64,000 nt of DNA from Gerris lacustris (Eukaryota; Arthropoda; Insecta; Hemiptera; Gerridae): positions 17,467,430 through 17,531,429 of the forward strand of contig OX578276.1 in NCBI GenBank assembly GCA_951217055.1, in the 5' to 3' direction. The notes below the pieces were generated by a model that was given only the letters and a program-made list of their open reading frames with translations, made no database searches and was not told the DNA's origin. Position 1 is the stretch's first letter. Each line of letters begins with the position of its first letter. This document shows positions 12,501-24,817 of the stretch, piece by piece. The position numbers and the translations under genes were made by a program.

Positions 12501-14030
12501 CTACGCTCGCTTCAATTATGTTTGTGAATATAGTTTTAGGTTTCTGTACGAAGTAAAAAAAGAAACCTTATATATGAAGTCTCTGTCTGTCCGTTAGCTT
12601 GTTTCAATTCATAAATTACTATAGCTAGGAACATGAAATTCGGTACATAGGTGCATCTCGGCATTTGAGGCAACTGTAAACTTTTTGGAGTTTTCACACT
12701 TAATATTTTCAAGATGGCGTCCGATATGGTGGGTGGCCAAAAAAATTGTTTAGTCACCATGACATGTTATACATCAATTTAAAGGTCTTGAAGTGTAGAA
12801 AAAGAATATGCAACTATTAAAATTGTACACTTAATATTTTAACGTAATCGTGCAGAAACCGGCGAGTATCAATTAGATTGGATGACTGGGAACAGGGTCA
12901 GTTAGCCCTCTAAATCCAAGTTAATATTAAGGATTTAAAAAGTGTATATTCCATAGAAATATGAATACAAAAAAATACATCCTATTAAAAAATTAGAACA
13001 ATAAATAAAAAAGAATAAATTCTATAGAAAAATTAGTACTTAAAAAGATAAAAGTTAAGGAATAATTTAATAAAGATAAAGAATGAGTCATTTTATTTTA
13101 ATAAATATAAAGGTACACATTTAAAGATAAAGGAATAATTTAAAGAAAAAAATAAAATAATTATAATGAAATAGAAAAGCATATTATAATGGACAAACTA
13201 TTTATAGATCTTCACTATGTCAGTAAAATTAGGGGTTTTTTGTTTTTTAATTTAAATTCCTCAATGACTTGATATTTATTCTATTTGCAGTGTGTAATTG
13301 TCAAAGTTAGTACAAGATAAAGACTGATGTTGTAGAAAAGAAAAGTTGAATTGCAGCTGGTTAGCTAAATGAGATCTAATTACGAGTTTAGCGGACAGTG
13401 CACACTGTGTTTCAACACGGAATCCTTGCATGGAATTTCTCTGCAGTGACGAGATTAAGTACCCTAGTTAAACAGTTGAATAGTTTAGACACGCTAACAA
13501 CCTACTAATGTACCTTAAATAATAAAATATGCATATTTTTAAACAACATTAAATTATAATACCTGATTTAATTCAAAAATGTGTTCTAAGTTAGTCGTTG
13601 AAAAACAAGCAAACAAAAATCGTTCCGAGACAACTCAGACAAACATTATCATATTACGAGTTCATAATTACTTAAACCAGTGTTTTCCGTTTATCAGTTT
13701 TTGTGTTTTCGTAGGTAAATTAATATTATATTATTGAACATTTCATTAAAATTTATCATAAAAATAACTTTTCCTCGTCAGGGAATCGATCCCGGCCTCT
13801 TTCCGCCTTCGTTTTCGTAATCGTTTAGTCTTAGTTGTCTGTAGTTCACTTAGCCTCCGCAGAAAAGCTTTTTTGTAGCTTTTCTTTAAACTAATATTAA
13901 TATCCTCTTTTCCCCCAATCCTAAAGTGTTTCTATTTTAGTGTGATTTTTTTTCTATTATAACAAAACAAAAGTTTGTTTGAATAGACAAATAAATCGTC
14001 ATGATGATGTTTTTGACCTCCCTTTTATAT
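12501..14030. other. Gene-free AT-rich DNA
   Basis: No gene is supported. At 12540-12740 there is a repeat-like fragment (GGTACATAGGTGCATCTCGG, then AAGATGGCGTCCGATATGG). A B-box-like string GGGATCGATTCCC (minus, about 13784-13796) might mark an old tRNA-derived repeat but has no A box that I can see. Confidence 0.5.
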
Positions 14031-14525
14031 AGGTAACCTCGAATTGTCGTCATAATATGTGCTCCCTTATAGTCGTCATAAGCAGTGGCGTAGCTAGACC
14101 ATTGGGCCCCCCCCCCGCAAGAACTTTTTGGGGGCCCCCCGCCAAAAAAATTGATGAGCAAAAAAAAAAAAACCTCTTGCGTTCAGAATTGGGGGCCCCC
14201 CCTCGACGTTGGTACAAGGATAGTGATTCCTGTTATTTCTGGATTTGGGGGCCCCCTGTCACTGGGGGCCCCCCGCAATGCGGGCCCATAGTTACGCCCC
14301 TGGTCATAAGCACTCTTATTATCTTCATATTTACTCCCTTAGCGTCGCGTCGTTATAATGTATACTATCTTATTGTCGCCATTATATTATGATCTCCCTT
14401 ATCGATTGACATCGTCATATTTTGACCACCGTTATATATGTACTATGTACTCCCTTATAATCGTCATATAAGTTATCCCTTACGGGTTTTATATGTTATC
14501 CCTTATTATTGTCATATTATGTACG
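14030..14525. repeat. Degenerate minisatellite of CTCCCTTAT...TCGTCATA units
   Basis: Imperfect units of about 35-45 bp carry CTCCCTTAT followed by TCGTCATAAT or TATGTAC. They run through this interval and are interrupted by the hAT-type MITE at 14083-14302. Confidence 0.65.
14083..14302. mobile_element. hAT-type MITE, 220 bp, 8-bp TSD
   Basis: GTCATAAG flanks both sides (14075-14082 and 14303-14310). The ends are CAGTGGCGTAGCTA and, from the right inward, CAGGGGCGTAACTA. The interior is rich in G/C runs (GGGGGCCCCCC). It has no coding capacity. Confidence 0.9.
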
Positions 14526-14748
14526 GTACTTCTTCAGATTGCTACTCCCCAGTTTTTTTTGTTTAGACTAAATGAGTTTGACTAAACAGCTATTAAGACA
14601 AAGTGATGTGTAGTCCAATGTACTTTGGGACAAAGGAATATCACATAAGGGGAATAACAGTCTAAAGAAGATTATTCCATACACCTTCTTTAGATTATTA
14701 CTCCCCTTTGTTTTGTTTATAAGGGGAGTAACAATCTAAATAAGTGCC
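14525..14748. mobile_element. Merlin-derived MITE, 224 bp, 8-bp TSD TTATGTAC
   Basis: TTATGTAC occurs at 14517-14524 and 14749-14756. The left end GGTACTTCTTCAGATTG is a close relative of the autonomous Merlin left end at 2401. The right end reads inward as GGCACTTATTTAGATTG. The interior holds GGGACAAAGGAATATCACA, shared with the last Merlin intron near 2901-2922. A back-to-back pair of internal ends lies at about 14648-14706. Confidence 0.9.
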
Positions 14749-14794
14749 TTATGTACTTCATAATAATTTTATTTTGAACTCCGTTTTAATCGTT

Positions 14795-14908
<114 letters not shown>

Positions 14909-15704
14909 TTCCCCGTATATCATGGACTTCATGGACTTCCATATTATATCATCTGTGCCTTAACACTGGGTGTGAAAAATGTCGAGAACAACATTCATGG
15001 AGAAACAGTCTTTACTGAAAGACCTAGAACATTAAGTATTATACAGGCCATGTTTGCATCTTTACCTTCAGATATTTGTAAATGAAATCGTGTATTACAT
15101 TTTTTTATCTACGATTAACACTAATAAAACCCTTGTAGTATTATAAATAATATAAACGCCTCATTACAGTATTTTTTTTGTAAATAAAAAAATCATTATA
15201 AGTCAAAGGTTATTGTTCATGAAGAAATCGACTTAATTTTTAATTCCATAGGAACTTCTAAGTTATCTATAGCCAGAAGGTATATTTACCAAATCTAAAA
15301 TTTTAATTTGCCCTTCGATTAAAATCTCCTTCAGATAAATCTTGTTTAAAACCTAAAAGCTGTTTTGCTCCATTTGAATGTCAAGGTTGGCAACACAGAA
15401 TAAAAAAAAATTAAATTAAAATATATTCTAAAAATCGTTCTTACCCATCCTTGCGTGATGTATTCTTAATCGTAATTGCGCATGCTTCTAAAAACTCTGT
15501 GAAGTATTATGTTGGAAAACTAAGATGATCTAAGGTCGTAAAATATACATTTGGCCATCAGCCCTGTAGAATAGGAGAAAAGAAGGATTAATTTGCAAAA
15601 AATAATTTTTTACTTAAATTCTATGTCTGAATTAATATTTCACATTCTAATTGTCAAATTATAACTCTATGCAATATTACCTATTTCTTTTTTTTTTTTT
15701 GTTT

Positions 15705-16095
15705 AAAATAGGTAAAATTGTACTTTTTTACTACGTTTTTATTAGCTTGCTTTCTTGTTTGTTTGTTTGATTGTCCAGTACAAATCTTGTAATCGATTTT
15801 TAACTAACTTCCCGAGTAGCTAGACATTTGAAACTTTTAGAATAGGTCAGAACACGATGACACTGCGTTATTTTAATACATTTAGCCATCTTTCAGCAGA
15901 ATTTAATTCATTTTCAGCAAATTTTGCTGTATAGAAAGTTAGTTCGGGAAAAAAACCGCAAGTTATTTTATTTTTTTTGACATATCCCACATTTACGATT
16001 TTCATTTGGACGGGTTTCAAATTTATGATCTATGACAGAAAATTTAAAAACGTAGTATATAAAAAAGTTCTTTTTATCTTGTAATTTTGCAACTA
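15705..16095. repeat. Dispersed repeat, copy 1 (second copy at 34690-35055)
   Basis: About 370 bp align almost base for base with 34690-35055 in the same orientation (shared strings include CTACGTTTTTATTAGCTTGC, AGTAGCTAGACATTTGAAAC, CGGGTTTCAAATTTATGAT). It lies in the intron just before the cuticular-protein exon. Confidence 0.85.
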
Positions 16096-16143
16096 TATTT
16101 ACTGGAAATTAACTGATGCTTATTTTTTTTTTTTTTGTTTCAG

Positions 16144-17052
16144 GTGTGCGCGGTACTAGGTGCAAAAGGTAAGATCGGTGGCTGGGGACCTGATCCGTCG
16201 GTGCAGTACCACATTCAAACTGATGAAGGACCGGAGCGCTACTTCAAGTACCAAACTGTCAGTGGCCAGTACAGGAAGGAGAAGAGGCTTCAGGATGGTT
16301 CGGTAGTGGGCAGCTACGGATGGGTGGATGCCGATGGTTTTTTAAGATTGAGAGATTACGTCGCTGATGATAAAGGTTACAGGATCATCAGGTCTAGGAT
16401 GATTAAGGTTGAACAAGGTACTCCTATTGATCAGGTAGTAGCTGCTGTTAAGAAACCGGCTCCTGTTCCAGTGACGAGTTCACCTTATGTACCTGTAACA
16501 AGAGCTCCACCTGTAGCTGTTGTCAGCAGACCACCACAAGTTGCTTCAGTACCAAATACTACAGGAAGACCTCTGCCACCTATATCTTTAAGTGACTACC
16601 TCAAAGAACAAGCGACTACTCCTTCTCCAATACCAGAGTACCATACTGCTCCTTCAATACCAGAGTACCATCATCAGAGACAACCATCTGTCGACATTAC
16701 TCCAAACGCATACCCACCGTCTTCAACACCCTCACCAGAACTCTACGTGCAACCAGTCACCTTCAGACCGTACTTCAATCTCAACTCGATAGATTCAGAT
16801 CCTCCTCAATACGACGGTGTAGCGATGACCAACAACGGTTTCCGTTACTACCTTCCAAGACATTACCACGAAGAAGAAGGTCTAGGAGAGTCCAGAGCTG
16901 GTAGTTTCGGCTACATAGATCCGTTCGGTATCCGAAGAGTTATCTACTACAACTCTTCACCTGGTTCAGGTTTCGTTCACAGGAAGAACAATCGTTATGT
17001 TGGCTTCAACTCAACACCGTACGATCCTAGGTTCTACAGTAATCAACAATGA
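16144..17052 (+). CDS. Cuticular protein, R&R (chitin-binding) type, terminal exon
   Basis: A pyrimidine-rich tract and TTTCAG end at 16143, so this is a downstream exon that starts in frame at GTG TGC GCG and ends with TGA at 17050-17052. It encodes 302 residues. The first residues (VCAVLGAKG) look like the tail of a signal peptide. Residues about 22-95 form an R&R-like chitin_bind_4 domain: YFKYQTVSGQYRKEKR, DGSVVGSYGWVDADG, LRDYVADDKGYRI. A proline-rich linker (about 100-215) with PVTSSPYVPVTRAPP-like stretches follows. A second, more diverged R&R-like block (about 225-295) has GFRYYLPRHYHEEE, AGSFGYIDPFGIRRVIYY and GFVHRKNNRY. R&R proteins are secreted and bind chitin in the cuticle. The exon with the ATG was not found and may lie beyond the repeat-filled intron. 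No close AATAAA follows the stop. Confidence 0.85.
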   Translation: MCAVLGAKGKIGGWGPDPSVQYHIQTDEGPERYFKYQTVSGQYRKEKRLQDGSVVGSYGWVDADGFLRLRDYVADDKGYRIIRSRMIKVEQGTPIDQVVAAVKKPAPVPVTSSPYVPVTRAPPVAVVSRPPQVASVPNTTGRPLPPISLSDYLKEQATTPSPIPEYHTAPSIPEYHHQRQPSVDITPNAYPPSSTPSPELYVQPVTFRPYFNLNSIDSDPPQYDGVAMTNNGFRYYLPRHYHEEEGLGESRAGSFGYIDPFGIRRVIYYNSSPGSGFVHRKNNRYVGFNSTPYDPRFYSNQQ

Positions 17053-20000
17053 ACCTAGCTAATGTACCTGTCCTTTTACTTAATTCGTAGAACAGTATCT
17101 AAAAGAAGATTAACAAAAAAACGAAAAACCTTAAAATTAATCTATTATAATACATATATCAAATCCAAATAACTCTAACTGACTGACTCATCACGATACC
17201 TCTAAACTATTGACCAAGGAATTTTGTAAGCAGGTTTATCATACCTACATGTGCTCGCAGAAATCTGTTTAAGATCCGCCATCTTGATTCTAAAAGGTAG
17301 CCATTGATATGCAATATTTATCATGACGATACCTCTGAAACCAATAACACTAGAATCTTGAAATATAGCTTCCTTTTATGATATTATAAACAACTTTAGT
17401 TAAATATGATTTCCAATCGGCCATTTTAGTTCAAAATGGAAGTCAATTCATATTTGAATCCAAATTATCACACTATCATAATTTTCACTGTTTCATTGAA
17501 ACACTGAAGTGAAATAATTATAATTGGTTTGATAATTTCTATTATAATATTGACGTCTGGTTAAAAAAATGGTTTTTCAAAAATGCAATCTCTATGAGAA
17601 AAATAGAGATAATTTAAAAAATAACACACTCCGGAGCGAAGAACGAATATGTTGGTTAGTTTTTAACAATATTATGACTATATTTTGTAACAAATGAAAA
17701 AAATTCCTTAAAACCATATTTGCAATTGGTACAATATTATTTATTTGTAATGATAAAGAGCAATGCAAATGCAAAGGTTCGTGGTTCGGTCTTTGGAATT
17801 GAGTTTCATTTTTATCTCTACCTACCTTTAATAATCAACTTTTTTGTTCATATCTTCTTTAAGATACTGCTTCAAAGCTCTTTCTGATTGTCCCTGACAA
17901 TACCTGTGATATATTTTTTTTCTTTATCATTTTATTCATTCATAAAGTCGAATGATAATGATAAATGTACTTCATATCTATTTATTTATTTTATTTTTAT
18001 ATTTTATTATTACATTTTTTTATTTCTTATTTGAATGATTTTTTTTCTTTTAGCTTCGGTGCTGATAGCGTGGGCCCTGTAACGAAAAACTAGTGTAGGT
18101 CGAGACCTTGCAACTTGGTTTTTCAAATCCCCTTCACTCCTTCTAAAATAACATCGCGAAATATAATTTAACAAAAACAAACGTAAACAAACTAAAAACT
18201 TTTATTTATTATCCATTCTAATCGAGTTTAAAAAAGTCAGCTACTTCGTGAATACAATCAATAACAAAAGAAAAATAAACTAGCGTAATATCGCCTCGAG
18301 CGAGATAAGAATATAAGAATGAAATATACCTACGAATCCTTAAATTTATTTATCATCCGTTATTACGATTATGAAGTGTAAATAATTTATTTTTTTACCT
18401 TCTCCTCAAAATTTCTTCATATCTACAAATTACTATTATCTTTTTATTTTTTTATTTTAAGAACGAATTATTTACGACTTTTTAATATAAAAGTGATCAA
18501 ACGAATTTAAATGAACATTCGAACGATTAATTGTTCCTTTATTTAATAATGGAATAATAAAGATTATAATTATCCTTTTACCTTTTTTGAGACGTAAAGT
18601 TAAGAATTTCTACAGAAAGAGTAAACCATATTTTTAAGACTAAAAGGTTATACACATGTCTAGTTAAATAGTCGAATAAATTTGTACTCGTGTAATGTAC
18701 AATAATAAAAATTTACGTATGTACAATCACATATTAAACATGTGTAGAGATAATTACACGTTTACAGCTTTATACATAAACATTTAAACATATACATAAA
18801 GAAGAAAATTTTCTTTTTATTTCGATGGAACCACTAATGTGAATTTTACCATATTCTAATTTATTGATGTGCCAACTTCATATTTTTTTCTTATTCTTAA
18901 TATATTTAAAAATCCATTATTGTAAAGCGGACATTTATAATAATAATTTAAGAATTAACTTAAATATGAAATATAAATAATGTTATAAAATCCACCATTA
19001 GAATCTAGATTATTTTGTTTTATTAGTTTTGCTTTTCACATAGCTTATTGCTTATAAGTATAGTATTCTTTTTAGAAATATCTAGAAAATTCAAATAGTG
19101 TAGAATAAGCTCCATAGAGTTAAAACCTCTTAATTACATAATTAGGTAATGAAATTATACAAATTTAATTTTTTAATAATAACTAAGTGATTTAATTAAG
19201 TAGCAGAAAGCCCACTAAGCAGCCTTTGTGAAGAAGAGAAAGAAATCTCTTATCACCTTATCAGCAACTGTCCTGCATTATCTTGCCTGAGGTGGGAAAT
19301 TTTTGGCTAAGCCATTTTGACGAAAAACTATGATTACTTCCTCTAATAAAGCAAGGTACTCAGTTTCTGTGGTTCGGTCAACCTGCTAAGTCCTGCTAAG
19401 TAGATTGAGTACTATTTAGAATGTTTATTAAACCAGATTTGTACCTTGGTGAGATTTTGCAGCTACGGACTTTATTTTCAAAATCCCCCTGAAAGAAAAT
19501 TAATTATAAAACACCAAGGAACTTTATTAAATCAAATGGAACAACTTTTTTTTTTGGTTATTTATAGCTGTTACTTAATAATGTCAAAGTAAATAACTTA
19601 AATTTCTTAAAGCCTAATTTAATTACTTAATTAATTAAAACAATATAAATTCGTATTTACTTAATTATGATAAATACTTAACATTAAACCACTTCTACTT
19701 TCTTTATAACTAAATTTCTTTGTTATTTCATTAACTATTTAAAAGAGTAAATAACTTTTTATTTTTATTGAATAACTTATTTACTTAATTAAGATAAAAT
19801 TGTTTACTCTAAACAACAATCTATTTTGTTATTTATAATTAAGTTGCTTACTTAATTTATTATTACACAATTTTAATTTATTAATAAATAACTTATTAAT
19901 TATGTATTTAATTAAGTAAGTAGTAAAAAAAATAACTTTTATTCCGCTATTTATTAAGTTGATATAGATCACATCAGAAGTAGACAACTTTAATTTTGTT

Positions 20001-20430
20001 ATTAATAACCAATATATTTTAATTAAATAATTTAAAAAAAAAAAAATAGTTTATTTTCCTAATTAAGTAAATAGTAAGAAAACAAGTTTACCCTGTTATC
20101 AATATAGTTATATTTTACATTATTGAGAACATAATAATGCTCTCTATTAAGTATAAAATATATTATATTGTATAAACTTATTTATTATATAATAAGTTAT
20201 GCATAAGCTCTATCAGACTATTATAATAGATAGCTGAATCTTTATTGTAAGTGGGTGTACATGCAAGCTATACAATGTCCCAAATTTCCAGGGTTATTTT
20301 GGAAGGTTGTGAGGCCAGATATTTAAGATATTCAGGTCTTTCTCTAGGCCAATAGGCCAATCCTTTTTTAACTTACTACTCTAAATGTCATCTTAAAATG
20401 CCATTATATTCTTATACTCTCTTTATATAT
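17053..20430. other. AT-rich gene-free DNA
   Basis: The interval presumably begins with the 3' UTR of the cuticular gene. Beyond that I see only AT-rich sequence. At 19600-20110 a cryptic, irregular repetition of TTAATTAAGTAA and TTATTTACT motifs suggests low-complexity drift. No gene is supported. Confidence 0.5.
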
Positions 20431-20504
20431 TTTATTTTATGTATGCACTTATATTTTCAACTTTATTTATGAACATACTTTTTACAACCATTTATATTCA
20501 GGCT

Positions 20505-20720
20505 CTACCCAAACAAAAACTCGACACTTCGGAATCTCATAGAAAAGTTGACAAATATTTAAGTATATTGAGTAATATTAAAGTTGAACAAATATACTCC
20601 TATGAACATGGATCCGGAACAGCTTCAATTTCGAGATACTATTTACAAATAAATCAGCATTTTTTTTTCTTTGTCATCCTTCAATTTCGAGATACTATTC
20701 ACAGAAAAAATCAGCATTGA
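20505..20720 (+). other. Possible isolated exon of unknown identity
   Basis: TTTATATTCAG ends near 20503. The open stretch that follows reads ALPKQKLDTSESHRKVDKYL and then IYSYEHGSGTASISRYYLQI. A segment of about 60 bp (CAATTTCGAGATACTATT) is duplicated at 20628 and 20681. I do not recognise a family; the YSYEHG string is faintly cuticle-like but too short to use. It may be chance. Confidence 0.2.
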
Positions 20721-21188
20721 TTTATGTTAACCTTAAAATTCTACAATTCTTACCACAGGACTCATTAAAGCATGCCTTATAAAAAATTTAATTCTTCATT
20801 GAAGGAAACGCAAATCCTAGCTGTGTGCAGCAAAATTCTAAGGACTTACACCGTCGATAGAGGTCGTCTTAATGGATTAACTAAATGAAGGGACAGGAAC
20901 GTAGCACCTACAAGTTATTGATGTTCTGAACAGAGCTAGGATTGGTCACATTTGAACCAGAATTAGATTATTTACTATTTTTTCTTGATTACAAGGTTGA
21001 TTGGATTATAAGGAAAATATGTTAAAACAACTCGATAAGCGAAGCTGTTTCGAAACAATGTTCACACCTACTTTTTTTGATCAGCGTGAAATTTACTGTA
21101 AAATCCCAAAGTTCTGGGGTTTTGTTCGAGGACACTATATTATATACTTATATTTTCAACCAAAATCAATTTACTTTTTTGCATTTAT

Positions 21189-21812
21189 TCACGCCCCCAT
21201 ACACAATCAAACTTACTTGACAAACTTGGCTTGTCAAGTAAGTTGGACCGTGTATGGGTGAAGTTTGAGAGTTTGATGGCTTGATGAAGAGTTTGTCACT
21301 TTTCTGATTTTGTCAGACAAGTAGTTTGATGACTGAAGGCTTGACAAGTAAGTTTGACGGTGTGTGGTTCTATTAAGCCTAACTGACAAACATTTAGTTC
21401 ATTTTCCATCCGTCAGAAGAGTTTAGTCAATGATAACAGATAACCACTGATAGTACTTATCATTTTTGCTCATCCATCCTCATAAAATTATGCCAGTATT
21501 GAGGCTCACACCTTATTTCCTTTAAAAGATTTATCTGTGAATACTGTGCTCTTTTCAGTAGCCATTGAATGCATCATTTTGATCGATTCCTGTTTTTCTA
21601 ATAAAGGTTCGTTACTTGTAAGTCAAATACAAATAAGCTAACTCTTCAAAATCCATGATCATCAGTACACTCGTCTACAAATACTACTGAAACTTGCTTA
21701 AGTTTGACAAACTTGCTTGTATAGTGTGTGAGGCTCACAAAGCCTCAAACTTGCTTGACAAACTTTTGATCAAATTTGGCTTGTCAAGTAAGTTTGATCG
21801 TGTATGGGCCTT
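21189..21812. mobile_element. Foldback/MITE-type element with nested terminal repeats
   Basis: The left end carries CCCATACACAATCAAACTTA and the right end (21780-21808) carries the inverted counterpart CAAGTAAGTTTGATCGTGTA. Inverted end pieces also recur inside, at 21223-21258 (which makes a hairpin with the left end), at 21337-21370 and at 21700-21745. A related fragment lies at 52832-52950. The flanking duplication could not be identified. Confidence 0.65.
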
Positions 21813-22419
21813 TAAGAGGTTTACAATATTTTCCAACTAAACATAATCCAAGTTTAAATATAACCCGAGAATAAATCTTTAAGTTTAAACTAAAAAACAA
21901 AAAATTGTAATCTCGTTCAAATTTTAAACCTGTTTAAACTACCTTAGATTAACGGTAAATTGAAAATACAGCTCAATAAAAATATATTATTTACTCATAT
22001 TATTTTGTTTATACCTATTCATATAAGGTAATCAATGTCCACGCATTAGTAATAATATTATGAGTGCAATATTCTTTTTATTATAATTATTATGTTTTTT
22101 TTATAATATAATTTTTTCATTATTATAATTTTAATTGAACCTATATACTTCAATTGAATAGGTTATTAATATTATTATTATATTAAATTTTTCAATATGT
22201 TCGTTGTAGTTAAATTTACAATATAACAAACTAACCTCGATTCATTCATTTTAAAAATATTGTTTGTTTTGACAAAGAAAATAAAAACTTAATTTAAATA
22301 ATTTATTTCTAAATTTAAGTTGATTTATTTAAATTTATAAATTGTATTTTAATAATTAATTTTTTTAAAAAAATAGATGAAATAGCTATCTCTTTAATTA
22401 AATTATTTATTATCTTTAA

Positions 22420-22454
<35 letters not shown>

Positions 22455-24580
22455 TTTATAAAGTTATAAGTTCGACTCTATGTGAAATTGAAATAATATT
22501 TATAAGTGTTCAAAATAATCAGTAATTAATATATCAATTCCATTATACTTCTATTTTAATTTTTATGCCAATACATTTTTTAGCAATACATTATTATATT
22601 TTATATTGTGAATTTTAAGTACAAATGTTTGGGGATTTTTGTAAGTACTAAAATTTGAAATTACTATATGCACATATTCTCTACAAAGATTTGCAGCAAA
22701 TTTTAGCTGTAAAAAAATTGTTAAGTACTACATTTATTTATAGTAAAATTTTGTAATTAAAAGTTGTAGAAATATTTTGTCAGTAATATATTTTTTATTT
22801 AGTATTTTTGTAAGCATTAAAATATTAAATCAAATTTGATTAGAAATTCACATTTCATTACACATCGTAAATATTTTTAAAAACATAAATAAATATAATG
22901 TATTACACATACTGCATATATTTCTATTTGTTTTATAAATTTTATTAAATGCTATAAATAATTTTAATAACTTTCTCAAGTACTACAATAGTTAATAAAT
23001 CTTTTAAATAATACAACTATTGGTCAATGTGTGAGTAAGAACTACAATAAATTTTTAGTAAATGTATTTATACAATATACTACATAATATTTTGTTATTA
23101 TTTATTGTGAACAACAATTTTTCGTAAATTTGTGATAACACTACAAATTTTAGTAAAGTATGTAATTACTCCATTTTGTAGTCAATTTAGCAATTTGTTT
23201 GTTTTTGTTTGCCCGATGAATTTGAGTCGAACAAAATTTATAAACACTAGTCCTACTAACGTACCAATTTGGATATTATCTTTTATATTATTAATAAATA
23301 GAAATAATTAAAAAAAAAAAAAGTATTAATAATATACTAATTAAATATAAATAACATAAAATAGTTAATTATAAATTTAATTAATATAATTTTACTTAGT
23401 TTATATTATCTAGACTTCTTACACTGAAGTGCCATATTGGATATTGACAATCATTGTTCATTTATATTAATAGATATTTCAAAATATAATTTATTTTTAA
23501 TTTATATCAATGAAAAAATGAACGCTGGTTTCGATATCCTGAAATTGAAAAACAGTTATTAATTCTGTAAGCAAATGAGTTTCTTTTTACTTATAAACCA
23601 TGTTGTTTATTAAATTCATTAATTATGTTTTTAATTATAATAATTTGTTTTATTATTTTAGCGATAAGATGGAAGCCTCATCATCGCTGTGATTGGTTAA
23701 ACTCCCCCCTCCCCCCTTTTATTATTTTAATTATTAATTTTTTAAAATAAATATATATATAAAAAAAAATATTAATGTATGTTGCATCAACAGAGGCATA
23801 ATATAAAAAATGTATATTTTTAAATGAATTAAACGCTTAACTTTTTATATGTTAGTACTTTATTTACCTTTGTCTATTAAATATAATGAAATATATATTG
23901 TATACTAGCACATGTATCACGGAAGCTAACTGCTTGGTAGGTATGAGGTTGTTGGAGGTGGTTAGAGGTCTAACCACGTCAAGGTAATTATATTCAAGAA
24001 CGGCATTTATGTCTCTCAAAATTTCCTGGAAAAATACGTTTCAGACATCAAAGAACATATTCGGTTTGTCTGTCATATTTAAAATTGCAGACAGAAATAA
24101 GTTTCTAACGATAGACCAACGGACAGTCACGAGGTTAAAAATGTTCACTTATATCTGAAACAGACTTCTGTATAGGAATTTAATATTCTGAGACAACAAA
24201 TTTTATCACATTGCCACTGTTATACTAACTTCTAAAAAAAAAATTTTTCTAAATTTAAGAATTTTCAAATGCAGAAAAATTAAAAAGTACTTATCCTATT
24301 TTGTATAGTTTGTCGAAAGTAGCTTAAAGAAGGGACTAGATTAATTTCAATCTTTTGCCCAAGTTATATTGACTAAAATAAACTTTAGAGTCCCAAAAAA
24401 GTTGATTTTTTAAAAATGTTGATTTATCGTTAGAAGTCTTTAGTCTGAGTAGCCTAAACTTCAAGGCCGATATCGATGATAAAAAAATCATACCCTGAGG
24501 TAAAATCGAGAATTGAATTTTAACTCTAAATTTTAGTGCTCTACAATTCAAATTTAACAATATAAGTAGTTTTCACTGGA
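21813..24580. other. Very AT-rich gene-free DNA
   Basis: There is a poly-A run at about 22422-22452 and CT-rich TCCCCCCTCCCCCCTTT near 23705. Short TTTGTAGT/AAATTTTAGTA words recur between 22600 and 23170. No gene or classified element is recognised. Confidence 0.5.
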
Positions 24581-24817
24581 ACAATCTACATAGGTGAAAC
24601 TAGAAAAACATGAGAAAACCGGTAGCACATGACTAATATCAGAGCACAAGATGATAAAACTGCCCTAGCTCTACATTCCAAACAGATGAACTATCAAATT
24701 TATTTTTCCCCAACCAAAATTCTAATTTCAGAAACCAATGATAAAAAAAAGACTTCTCTTAGAAGCCTTGAATATATCTATGAAAGAAAGCAACATCAAT
24801 TATAAAAAAAACACTGT
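24581..24817 (+). pseudogene. Penelope-like element relic: GIY-YIG endonuclease domain
   Basis: Read from ACA at 24581, the + strand gives TIYIGETRKT, two stops, then HMTNIRAQDDKTALALHSKQ, a spacer, and SLRSLEYIYERKQHQL before a stop. The order YIGET, R..H, D.S/T-ALA.H, ES/EYIY matches the endonuclease end of Penelope-like retroelements. The two stops show it is dead. Upstream reverse transcriptase was not recognised. Only about 80 codons remain. Confidence 0.6.

Noticed and set aside
20439..20720. 93-codon frame with a hydrophobic start resembling a signal peptide
   Set aside because: The hydrophobic part is AT-rich intron-like sequence before a good acceptor. Only the downstream part is listed, as a low-confidence possible exon.
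22422..22452. Poly-A run considered as a retrogene tail
   Set aside because: No coding relic or LINE-like sequence lies upstream and no target duplication was found.
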